Assembly (NCBI GenBank): GCA_002366545.1
Contig: DFBH01000035.1
Coordinates: 1 to 17,828 of the forward strand
Source: Candidatus Oleimmundimicrobium americanum
Lineage (GTDB): Bacteria > Actinomycetota > Aquicultoria > UBA3085 > Oleimmundimicrobiaceae
DNA: 17,828 bases
Direction: 5' to 3'
Part shown: in pieces, positions 8,011-13,658 of the stretch
Layout: every line of letters starts with the position of its first letter
Position numbering within the stretch: the stretch's first letter is position 1
Position numbers and translations under genes: made by a program
The notes under the pieces: generated by a model
What the model was told of the DNA's origin: nothing
Database searches by the model: none
The model's input: only the letters and a program-made list of their open reading frames with translations

Positions 8011-8262
8011 TCCCTTCATTTTCTTGCTCGCCCAAGAAAACGAAGCAAAAGAAGGGCGGCCGATCATTTTTTGAACGGCTCCAAAATAACGGTTGTTCAG
8101 GCGCCATCAGAACTCGTCAGGCTAAACTATATCCTTCCTTTTGGCTTTTTTTTACTAAGCCAAAACTTCCAACTACGTTGTAAGACGGATATAAGCCTGG
8201 CCTCAAACAGCTTCGGCTTATTCCCCGAACAACCTATTTCTCCGCCTAAAAATGATATGGCA
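8011..8262. repeat. 252-nt dispersed repeat, copy B
   Basis: Direct repeat of 4578-4822. It opens with the 13-bp hairpin (8014-8026 with 8033-8045). The central palindrome differs from copy A in keeping a 9-bp stem, TTTTGGCTT/AAGCCAAAA (8139-8147 with 8157-8165), around a 9-nt T-rich loop, where copy A has almost none. The stem is conserved while the loop varies. Confidence 0.93.
8091..8234. repeat. Inverted-end element with central hairpin (within copy B)
   Basis: The ends are GGTTGTTCAGG (8091-8101) and CCCGAACAACC (8224-8234). The single departure from perfect pairing is a G-U wobble if the minus strand is transcribed and an A-C mismatch on the plus strand. Internal blocks are CAGAACTC (8108-8115) and CTCAAACAGCTTCGG (8202-8216). 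Confidence 0.75.
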
Positions 8263-8373
8263 TTTAAATAAAATTAGTGTGCTCATATGCGTGCCCGCCT
8301 CTGGAGGGTCGCCTACAAACGACCCACCGGGTATTTAAAAACCCAAATCTCTTAAAAAGCTCTTTCGATTTTA

Positions 8374-8447
8374 CTAAAGGCTAATGGCTAATGGCTGCTT
8401 TTATTGTTTTTCCTGGCGACTGACAGCTGGCGACTAAAGGCTGATTT
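8374..8447. repeat. Heptanucleotide repeat arrays upstream of holA
   Basis: First run (8374-8401): CTAAAGG, CTAATGG, CTAATGG, CTGCTTT. Spacer (8402-8412): TATTGTTTTTC. Second run (8413-8447): CTGGCGA, CTGACAG, CTGGCGA, CTAAAGG, CTGATTT. The two runs start 39 nt apart, as in the array upstream of comEA, and the 11-nt spacers match at 9 positions. Confidence 0.8.
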
Positions 8448-8521
8448 TAAATGATTTTTTAAAGTCAGGATTTGATATATTATTAAAACAGTTATTTATG
8501 AACTTAACCCAAGGAGACTTT

Positions 8522-9490
8522 TTGAAAAAAGAGAACACTAAAGAATTAAAACCAATTTACATAATTTATGGAAAAGAAAAGCTACTTCTTGAAGAAGCGC
8601 TTGAAAGATTTAAGAAGAAGCTATCAAGTGAGATAGACCTGACCTTAAATTACGAGGAGCTTAGGGGGTCCGAAATTAACTCGGATGCAATTTTAAAGGT
8701 GGCAAATACGATACCTTTTTTTGGCAGCAAGCGGTTAATAGTCGTTAAAGAAGTGGATAAGTTGACGGTATCTGACGATTTTTTGGATTATATTGATAAT
8801 CCGTCTGAATTTACTCATCTCATTTTGATGGCTGATAAAATTGATAAAAGAAGCAAGCTTTTTAAAATCGCGAACAAGAAAGGTTATGCTTATGAGTATA
8901 AGCCTCCCGGTCAAAAGGAATTGCCGAAATGGATTAAAGAGAAGTTCTTGAAAGAAGGCAAGAAGGTTACCGAAGATGCGGTTAGATACATTTGTTTAAA
9001 CGTTGACAATGATTTAATGAGAATGCAAAATGAGGTAGAAAAGGTGTGTCTGTATTATCAGGACAAAAAGACACTTAATTCTGCTGATATTAAGATTTTA
9101 GTTGAGAAGTCTTCCGAAAATACCATCTTTGAGCTCGTTGACTTGATTGGCAGGCGTCAAGAAGGCGAGGCGCTTAAAGTTTTAAATAACTTAATAGAAA
9201 ATGGCCAGCCGGTACCTTTTTTATTTCACATGATGCTTCGGCAATTTAGATTGCTTCTCAAGACCAAGGTTCTTTTGGATAAAAGGGGAGTCGCTTTCTC
9301 GATGTTGGCCAAAGAGTTAAAAGTACCTCCATTTGTTGTTAGTAGATATCGTGAACAAAGTCATAACTTTTCTATAAGTCAACTTAGAAGAGCTCACAAG
9401 CTTTTTTTAGAGGCGGAGATTGATTTTAAAACGAGCAGAAAAGAACCAAGGCTTATATTGGAGACGCTGATTGATAAAATTATTTTTTGA
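8522..9490 (+). CDS. holA: DNA polymerase III delta subunit (clamp loader)
   Basis: Delta opens the sliding beta clamp within the clamp-loader complex at replication forks. The protein starts with the family pattern LKPIYIIYGKEKLLLEEAL, continues through the AAA-like fold with PFFGSKRLIVVKEVDKL, HLILMADKIDKRSKLFK and KELPKWIKEKF, then a middle helical domain (VRYICLNVDNDLMRMQNEVEK), and ends with the collar-domain signature (FHMMLRQFRLLLK, EAEIDFKTSRKEPRLILETLI). As expected for delta, there is no functional Walker A. I place the start at TTG 8522, 5 nt after AAGGAG (8511-8516); the frame extends to ATG 8498, which lacks a ribosome site and adds eight residues. From the TTG it is 322 aa, normal for HolA. 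It lies between comEC and rpsT as in many Gram-positive genomes. Confidence 0.9.
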   Translation: MKKENTKELKPIYIIYGKEKLLLEEALERFKKKLSSEIDLTLNYEELRGSEINSDAILKVANTIPFFGSKRLIVVKEVDKLTVSDDFLDYIDNPSEFTHLILMADKIDKRSKLFKIANKKGYAYEYKPPGQKELPKWIKEKFLKEGKKVTEDAVRYICLNVDNDLMRMQNEVEKVCLYYQDKKTLNSADIKILVEKSSENTIFELVDLIGRRQEGEALKVLNNLIENGQPVPFLFHMMLRQFRLLLKTKVLLDKRGVAFSMLAKELKVPPFVVSRYREQSHNFSISQLRRAHKLFLEAEIDFKTSRKEPRLILETLIDKIIF

Positions 9491-9563
9491 TTTTAATCAA
9501 TTGGAACATTTTTTCAAGCATTCGTCTAATTGATAGGTAATATATTGAGATTGGAGGTATTCA

Positions 9564-10478
9564 ATGAAGCTCAAATTAAATTGGTTGGTTGTTTTGATAG
9601 TTGGTTTGATAGTTGGAGGAATGGTTGGGGTGCTTGCTACAACAGGCTTGCAGTTTCAACAAGAAGCTTTGTTGCAAAAGGAAGTGGCTCCCCAATTAGC
9701 GGTTTCAAGAGAAGATATTGCCGGTGAAACAGCTTCCGAGTCCTTGAAAGATGAAACCGGTTCGGCGGTAAAGCCTTCCGATTCTTTGATAATAAAAACT
9801 AAACACATAAGTCTTGAGATTAAAGATTTAAAAGAAACTTATACGAAAGTTGAAAATATTGCGTTAAAGCACAACGGTTTCATTGTAAGCTCCAGCATTT
9901 CTTCCAACGGACCCGTTACTTCTTCTCGTCTTATGGAAAAAACGGCACAAAATGAAACGGGGCCGCTTTCCGGAATGATTGTTTTGAAGGTTCCCGCTGA
10001 TAATTTTAAAGATACGGTTAAAGAGTTAAAAACCCTGGGAAACTTAAAATCTGAACAAGAAAGCAGTGAAGAGGTCACCGAGCAACATATTGATTTAAGC
10101 GCACGCCTTAAAAACTTAAAACGGCAGGAAGAAAGATACCTTGAGATTCTCAATTCAGCAAAAACAGTTGAAGATATGTTGAAAGTTGAGGAACAGCTAT
10201 CGCGGATAAGAGGGGAAATAGAATCCATGCAAGCGCAGGTGGATTATCTTGAAAGAAGCGCTGCCATGGCCACCATCACTTTAGAGTTGTTTGAACCTTC
10301 GGCGATTACAGAACCGATAGTAAATTGGGGTATTAGGGATTCCCTCATAAGAGCAATAAGGAACTTTGTTGCGGTGATTAATCTCGTTATTGTGAGTGTG
10401 GGCACCATTTTACCTCTTGCCATAGCAGCTCTTTTAGCTTGGTTGATAGTTGTTTTGTGGCGTAGACGAAAGAAATAA
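9564..10478 (+). CDS. DUF4349 membrane protein
   Basis: A 304-residue protein of the DUF4349 type; the molecular function is unknown. An N-terminal membrane helix (about 4-30, WLVVLIVGLIVGGMVGVLA) leads to a low-complexity linker (about 40-70), then the DUF4349 core (about 73-245: TKHISLEIKDLKETYTKVE, GFIVSSSISSNG, GMIVLKVPADNFKDTV). A charged coiled-coil stretch follows (about 165-230, EEVTEQHIDLSARLKNLKRQ to the RIRGEIESMQAQVDYLERSA region). A second helix (about 272-298) and an RRRKK tail close the protein, so the core is probably extracytoplasmic, held at both ends. GGAGGT (9553-9558) is 5 nt before the ATG. The 73-nt gap after holA and the hairpin after the stop suggest an independent transcript. 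Confidence 0.8.
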   Translation: MKLKLNWLVVLIVGLIVGGMVGVLATTGLQFQQEALLQKEVAPQLAVSREDIAGETASESLKDETGSAVKPSDSLIIKTKHISLEIKDLKETYTKVENIALKHNGFIVSSSISSNGPVTSSRLMEKTAQNETGPLSGMIVLKVPADNFKDTVKELKTLGNLKSEQESSEEVTEQHIDLSARLKNLKRQEERYLEILNSAKTVEDMLKVEEQLSRIRGEIESMQAQVDYLERSAAMATITLELFEPSAITEPIVNWGIRDSLIRAIRNFVAVINLVIVSVGTILPLAIAALLAWLIVVLWRRRKK

Positions 10479-10490
10479 ATTGATAAAGTA

Positions 10491-10521
10491 AAAGTTCCCC
10501 CGATGTCATCAGGGGAACTTT
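10491..10521 (+). terminator. Hairpin after the DUF4349 gene
   Basis: A perfect 10-bp stem, AAAGTTCCCC (10491-10500) and GGGGAACTTT (10512-10521), with an 11-nt loop, 12 nt after the stop. The U-tract is short (TTT then CC), so it may be a weak intrinsic terminator or one of the small palindromes that fill this island. Confidence 0.6.
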
Positions 10522-10559
10522 CCACCCACTAATAGGTGGAACGGATAAACCGGTGGCTT
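10521..10559. repeat. Covarying hairpin module, copy 1
   Basis: Stem TCCACC (10521-10526) with GGTGGA (10535-10540), followed by a conserved tail to 10559. The partner copy at 11310-11352 has TCCGCC with GGCGGA, a compensatory A-T to G-C change. From 10533 to 10559 the two copies match at 22 of 27 positions, and all five differences are transitions. Confidence 0.7.
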
Positions 10560-10580
10560 GCCCGGTGTGTCCACAGATTG

Positions 10581-10753
10581 GTCATTGCGAGCATACCACC
10601 CCAGTCTAACTGGGGTGATTTAAGAAAGAAACAAGGTTTTGGTATGGAGAGTGGTAAGCTTGTTTCTTAGGAGCAGAGCGCGGCAATCTCGAAATTCCTG
10701 GTAAACAGAGATTGCTTCGTCATCCGATGTAACATCGGAATCCTCGCAATGAC
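10581..10753. repeat. Nested inverted repeat with GTCATTGCGAG ends
   Basis: Outer arms GTCATTGCGAG (10581-10591) and CTCGCAATGAC (10743-10753) are perfect 11-bp inverted repeats; inner arms GCAATCTC (10683-10690) and GAGATTGC (10708-10715) are perfect. The left half is interrupted by about 80 nt (10592-10671), and the right half carries a palindrome, TCCGATGT/ACATCGGA (10723-10739). From memory, CATTGCGAGG/GCAATCTC-type repeats occur between genes in many bacteria; a database search would confirm the family. Confidence 0.75.
10592..10671. repeat. Palindrome-rich insertion inside the inverted repeat
   Basis: Splits the left arm of the surrounding repeat. It contains the hairpin CACCCCAGT/ACTGGGGTG (10597-10617), inverted CATACC/GGTATG (10592-10597 and 10641-10646) and inverted AAGAAACAAG/CTTGTTTCTT (10626-10635 and 10659-10668). 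No coding capacity. Confidence 0.6.
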
Positions 10754-10759
10754 GAACTT

Positions 10760-10860
10760 GCAGCCATTAGTTTTTAAAACCCCGTGGGTTGGGTGAACAG
10801 TGACCCTCCACAGGCGGGCAAGCATATGAGCACGCTGTTTTATTTAAACGCCACATCATC
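10760..10860 (-). repeat. Inverted, diverged copy of the island B right half
   Basis: The reverse complement of about 8252-8391 is recognisable in the same order: CTAATGGCTGC remnant of the heptamer array (complement of 10760-10770), TTTTTAAA and GTGGGT blocks (about 10771-10795), GACCCTCCACAGGCGGGCA (10802-10820), GCATATGAGCAC (10822-10833) and TTTTATTTAAA with an ATCAT end (10838-10859). Confidence 0.75.
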
Positions 10861-11019
10861 CTTCACTTCATTCCAGGATGACCCCGCCACAGGCCCTGGA
10901 GGAACAAAGAGGAGTGAAATGAGGGGTCATTTTTAAGTGTAAAATAGGCTTGCTCGGACATTTTGATAGCTCACCAATATCAACCTATTAAATTTTGAGT
11001 TCACTACAAAATGCTCCTC

Positions 11020-11042
11020 GTTCAGGAAATAAGCCGAAGCTG
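11020..11042 (-). repeat. Fragment of the dispersed repeat (inverted)
   Basis: Matches the reverse complement of 8208-8230 at nearly every position, with the core AATAAGCCGAAGCTGT at about 11027-11042. It is separated from the rest of the inverted copy by about 160 nt of unrelated DNA. Confidence 0.75.
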
Positions 11043-11077
11043 TCTATTGTTTTTAGTTTTTGTTTTTTAAAATCCGG

Positions 11078-11245
11078 GTGGGTTGTTTGAAGGCGACATA
11101 TGAGAGCGCTGACGAACAATCGACGAGGCGGGGTTTCGACCGAAGCTGTTTGAGCCCCGATTTATCGGGGTGAGTTCTGCAGGTCGCCGCCGAGAAGTGA
11201 AGCGAGGAGGAGAAACGCTCGAATCAAGAGCCAAGAACAACCCAC
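11078..11245. repeat. Inverted-end element, third and divergent relative
   Basis: The ends GTGGGTTGTT (11078-11087) and AACAACCCAC (11236-11245) are a perfect 10-bp inverted repeat that shares GGTTGTT with the elements in islands A and B. Internal blocks CCGAAGCTGTTTGAG (11140-11154) and GAGTTCTG (11172-11179) are those of the other two, in the same order on the complementary strand. The rest of the interior differs and includes the hairpin CCCCGA-TTTA-TCGGGG (11155-11170). Confidence 0.75.
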
Positions 11246-11309
11246 AAAAAAGAAATTTTTCGCAATGAGAAAACTGCCTGAGTAGGCGTGCGCCGTGCCT
11301 GCCACCGTG

Positions 11310-11352
11310 TCCGCCGCTGGCGGGGTAGGCGGAATGGGTAAACCGATGGTTT
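11310..11352. repeat. Covarying hairpin module, copy 2
   Basis: Stem TCCGCC (11310-11315) with GGCGGA (11328-11333), then TAAACCGATGG. Direct repeat of 10521-10559 near the far edge of island C; the loop is 12 nt here against 8 nt in copy 1. Confidence 0.7.
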
Positions 11353-11365
11353 ATTATACTACTAA

Positions 11366-11397
11366 CAAAAAAAGCCGCCTTTCGGCGACTTTTTTTA
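11366..11397 (-). terminator. Intrinsic terminator of rpsT
   Basis: On the minus strand the stem AGTCGCC/GGCGGCT (11390-11384 with 11379-11373), with a GAAA tetraloop, is followed by a run of seven T. It starts only a few bases after the rpsT stop codon. The plus strand also has a T-run after the stem, so it could terminate in both directions. Confidence 0.9.
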
Positions 11398-11892
11398 TAC
11401 CTTCTTTTTAGTTTCTGTCTTTTTCTTTGTAACAGCTTTCTTGGTTGTTTTCTTTTTAATTTCCGTCTTTTTCGCAGTAGATTTAGCGACAGGTTTCTTC
11501 GTTGTAGTTTTTTTAGCGGGTGCTTTAGTTGTTTTTTTGGTTGTGGTTTTTGTTTTTGGGGATTTCGGTTTTTTCTCTACGGTTTCCGAAACTGCCTTAG
11601 GTTCTTTTTTAAGTATTTTTATTTCTTTTTCCGGCATGGTGTTTAACTTTTTTGTAAGTTTGGATTTTTTATTGGCGGCGTTTTTCTTGTGGACTACACC
11701 TTTTGTAGCAGCTTTATCCAATGATTTTGCCAGGACTTTCAAAACATCTTTTGCCTTCTCTTTGTCCTTTTCTTCAAAAGTTTTATTGAGTTTTAAAGTT
11801 AATGTTTTCAACTCAGACTTTATGTTTTTATTCCTCATACGTCTCTCTTCGGACTGTTTTGCTCTTTTAATTTGTGATTTAATGTTTGCCAA
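11395..11892 (-). CDS. rpsT: Ribosomal protein bS20 with long lysine-rich C-terminal tail
   Basis: Residues 1 to about 88 are a complete bS20, which binds 16S rRNA in the small subunit (MANIKSQIKRAKQSEERRMRNK, then the helix with AKDVLKVLAKSLDKAATKGVVHKKNAANKKSKL). The protein is 165 aa, whereas bS20 is usually about 85-90. The extra part, especially residues 105-165, is almost only K, T, A, P, V and E, with repeats such as TTTKK, APAKK, KKTT and TKKK, like histone H1 or the tail of mycobacterial HupB. The start is TTG (11890-11892), with AGGAGG 8 nt upstream. A UUG start is known for E. coli rpsT, where it is linked to autogenous control. The gene is monocistronic, with its own promoter and terminator, and divergent from murJ. 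Confidence 0.93.
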   Translation of the reverse strand: MANIKSQIKRAKQSEERRMRNKNIKSELKTLTLKLNKTFEEKDKEKAKDVLKVLAKSLDKAATKGVVHKKNAANKKSKLTKKLNTMPEKEIKILKKEPKAVSETVEKKPKSPKTKTTTKKTTKAPAKKTTTKKPVAKSTAKKTEIKKKTTKKAVTKKKTETKKKV

Positions 11893-11926
11893 AAGTTTCT
11901 CCTCCTAATTATTAAAAAACAGTGGA

Positions 11927-11955
11927 AGTATAGCATATCGTTTATAAGCTGACAA
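11927..11955 (-). promoter_or_regulatory. Sigma-A type promoter of rpsT
   Basis: Read on the minus strand: -35 TTGTCA (11955-11950), a 17-nt spacer and -10 TATACT (11932-11927). One base off consensus in each box with ideal spacing, about 35 nt before the start codon. Confidence 0.8.
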
Positions 11956-11976
11956 GATATTTAAAAGGATATGATG

Positions 11977-11985
11977 TGATATAAT
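11977..11985 (+). promoter_or_regulatory. Extended -10 promoter of murJ-lepA-hemW
   Basis: TGATATAAT: an extended TG (11977-11978), one base, then a perfect -10 TATAAT (11980-11985). No good -35 is present, as is common with extended -10 promoters. It lies 26 nt before the murJ ATG, giving a short leader. The implied polymerase site adjoins the rpsT promoter back to back. Confidence 0.65.
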
Positions 11986-12011
11986 ACCTTGTTGTTGAAA
12001 GGGGTTCTTAC

Positions 12012-13658
12012 ATGGAATCATTTGAAGAAATGAGTGCTGAAGAGGTAGTAGGTTCTTCATTAATAATGTCCGAAGAAGAAAAAGCGGGCAAGACATCTTT
12101 TTTGGCCAAGGCAACTTTGATTGTCATGATAGGTACTTTGGTTAGTCGCTCATTCGGTTTCTTGCGAGAGGTGGTTATGGCCGCTTATTTTGGCAACGGA
12201 ATGGCTGCAGATGCTTACAGGGTAGCTTACGCAATTCCAAACTTATTGCTGCAACTTTTCGGAAGCGCGGCCATTGGTTCTGCCTTTATTCCGGTGGTTA
12301 CAAAATATTTAACCGAGAAGGATGATGAAAGTGTAAATATAGTTGCAAGCAGCGTAACAAACTTTTTATTTTTAATTTTTACTTTTTTTATGGTAATTGG
12401 TTTTATTTTTACGCCTCAGATAAGTAAGTTGATAGCGCCGGGATTTGTATGTGACATCGCAAAATTTAATCTTACTGTGCAAATGACTCGTATAATGCTT
12501 CCCACGATTCTTTTCTTGGGGATGGCGGGGTTTGTGATGGGGATGTTAAATTCATATAATCATTTTACCGCGCCTGCCTTTGCACCTGTATTTTTTAACA
12601 TACTTATGGTTGTTTCTATTGTGATTTTAACAGGAAAAATTGGGCCAATTAGTTTGGCAATTGGTGTTACGCTGGGAGCATTGGCTCAGCTATTATTTCA
12701 AATACCCTTTTTAAGAAACAGAGGCTGGACCTATTCTTTTAAGTTTTCTTGGGATCATCCGGGTGTAAGACAAATTGCGGTTCTCATCGTTCCCATTGTT
12801 TTTAGTTTGGCAAGTATTGAAATTAACACATTTGTTGATACTCGTTTTACGTCTATCTTAAAAGCCGGTAGTGTTGCGACACTCCATTACGCGCTTAGAA
12901 TATGGTATTTACCGATGGGCTTGTTTGCGGTTGCTCTTTCAACAGTGCTTTTCCCCATGTTTTCCAGGCAATCTGCTTTAAATAATTTTTCCGGGTTAAA
13001 GAATTCATTTTCCTTGGGAATAAGGATTGTTTTTTTGGTGATGGTGCCCGCTTCTGTGGGATTGATGGTTCTTGCCAATCCCATTGTTAAGTTGCTTTTT
13101 GAAAGAGGGGCTTTTGGTGTCGATGCGACGGCAGCTACCGCTTACGCTCTGGTGTTTTATTCTTTAGGACTGACATCTGCCGGAGCGTTGCATTTAACAA
13201 ACAGGGTTTTTTATTCCCTCAAAGATACTCTGACACCAACAATAGTTGCAATTATTTCGATAGTAATAAACTATTTTTGCGATTGGGCTTTGGTGGGTCC
13301 GTTAAAACATGGCGGGGTGGCGCTTTCAACCTCGATGGTTATGACGTTCAACTTTTTGTGCTTACTTGTTATCCTGAGAAAAAAAATTGGACAAATGGAT
13401 GGAAGCAAGATATTTAATACTTTTTCGAAGGCTTGTTTTGCCTCTGTAATTCTTGGAATTGGGTCCTTCTATAGTTGGAAATTTACTGCTTCTTTGGTTG
13501 GCGAGTCCGGAATTGGTCAACTCCTCTCCGTTGGTATTGGAATAGCTGTTGGTGGTTTTGTATATCTCTTGAGCGCAAAAATTTTAAAAATTGAGGAACT
13601 CTCAATTTTTACAAATTTACTCCGAGCTAAATTTAAGAAGGGTAAGGAAGTCGATTAA
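12012..13658 (+). CDS. murJ: Lipid II flippase MurJ (MviN family)
   Basis: A 548-residue polytopic membrane protein of the MOP superfamily that moves lipid II across the membrane for peptidoglycan synthesis. After a 28-residue acidic N-terminal extension the sequence aligns without gaps to the start of E. coli MurJ: R46, R52 and D67 (in SRSFGFLRE and ADAYRV) correspond to its essential R18, R24 and D39. About fourteen hydrophobic segments follow, with family blocks MLNSYNHFTAPAFAPVFFNI, INTFVDTRFTSIL and LFERGAFG. AAGGGG (11999-12004) is 7 nt before the ATG. Its stop overlaps the lepA start by one base (TAATG). In B. subtilis this interval between rpsT and lepA holds sporulation genes, so murJ here is a lineage-specific arrangement (inference). 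Confidence 0.93.
   Translation: MESFEEMSAEEVVGSSLIMSEEEKAGKTSFLAKATLIVMIGTLVSRSFGFLREVVMAAYFGNGMAADAYRVAYAIPNLLLQLFGSAAIGSAFIPVVTKYLTEKDDESVNIVASSVTNFLFLIFTFFMVIGFIFTPQISKLIAPGFVCDIAKFNLTVQMTRIMLPTILFLGMAGFVMGMLNSYNHFTAPAFAPVFFNILMVVSIVILTGKIGPISLAIGVTLGALAQLLFQIPFLRNRGWTYSFKFSWDHPGVRQIAVLIVPIVFSLASIEINTFVDTRFTSILKAGSVATLHYALRIWYLPMGLFAVALSTVLFPMFSRQSALNNFSGLKNSFSLGIRIVFLVMVPASVGLMVLANPIVKLLFERGAFGVDATAATAYALVFYSLGLTSAGALHLTNRVFYSLKDTLTPTIVAIISIVINYFCDWALVGPLKHGGVALSTSMVMTFNFLCLLVILRKKIGQMDGSKIFNTFSKACFASVILGIGSFYSWKFTASLVGESGIGQLLSVGIGIAVGGFVYLLSAKILKIEELSIFTNLLRAKFKKGKEVD

Larger units (their letters stand above)
8009..8497. other. Repeat island B (gene-free)
   Basis: About 490 nt between comEC and holA. 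It contains repeat copy B (8011-8262), a stretch (8263-8345) whose inverted homologue lies at about 10767-10860, a palindromic GGGTATTTAAAAACCC (8330-8345), heptanucleotide arrays (8374-8447) and an AT-rich leader with a possible -10 TATATT (8476-8481). Open frames covering copy B are translations of repeat DNA. Confidence 0.8.
10479..11394. other. Repeat island C (about 0.9 kb, gene-free)
   Basis: No credible open frame. It contains, left to right: the hairpin at 10491-10521; a covarying module (10521-10559) with a second copy at 11310-11352; a nested inverted repeat (10581-10753) interrupted by an insertion; an inverted, diverged copy of the right part of island B (about 10760-10860, then 11020-11042); an unrelated inserted segment (about 10860-11019) with inverted ATGACCCC (10878-10885) and GGGGTCAT (10923-10930); an inverted-end element (11078-11245); a GC-rich patch (11286-11330); and the rpsT terminator. 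Confidence 0.8.

Noticed and set aside
7974..8271. Two overlapping plus-strand open frames (69 and 94 codons) after comEC
   Set aside because: They are translations of repeat copy B; copy A has a different indel that changes the frame, and no ribosome site or family resemblance is seen.
4821..8447. CRISPR array
   Set aside because: The repeated units are 7 nt or 39 nt with diverging sequence and no regular unique spacers; no cas genes are nearby.
9487..9500. TTGATT/AATCAA palindrome after holA as terminator
   Set aside because: Only a 6-bp AT-rich stem with a 2-nt loop and no U-tract; too weak to call.
11441..11908. A 155-codon plus-strand frame opposite rpsT, rich in phenylalanine and valine
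   Set aside because: It is the mirror of the lysine-rich rpsT codons (AAA/AAG read as TTT/CTT), not an independent gene.
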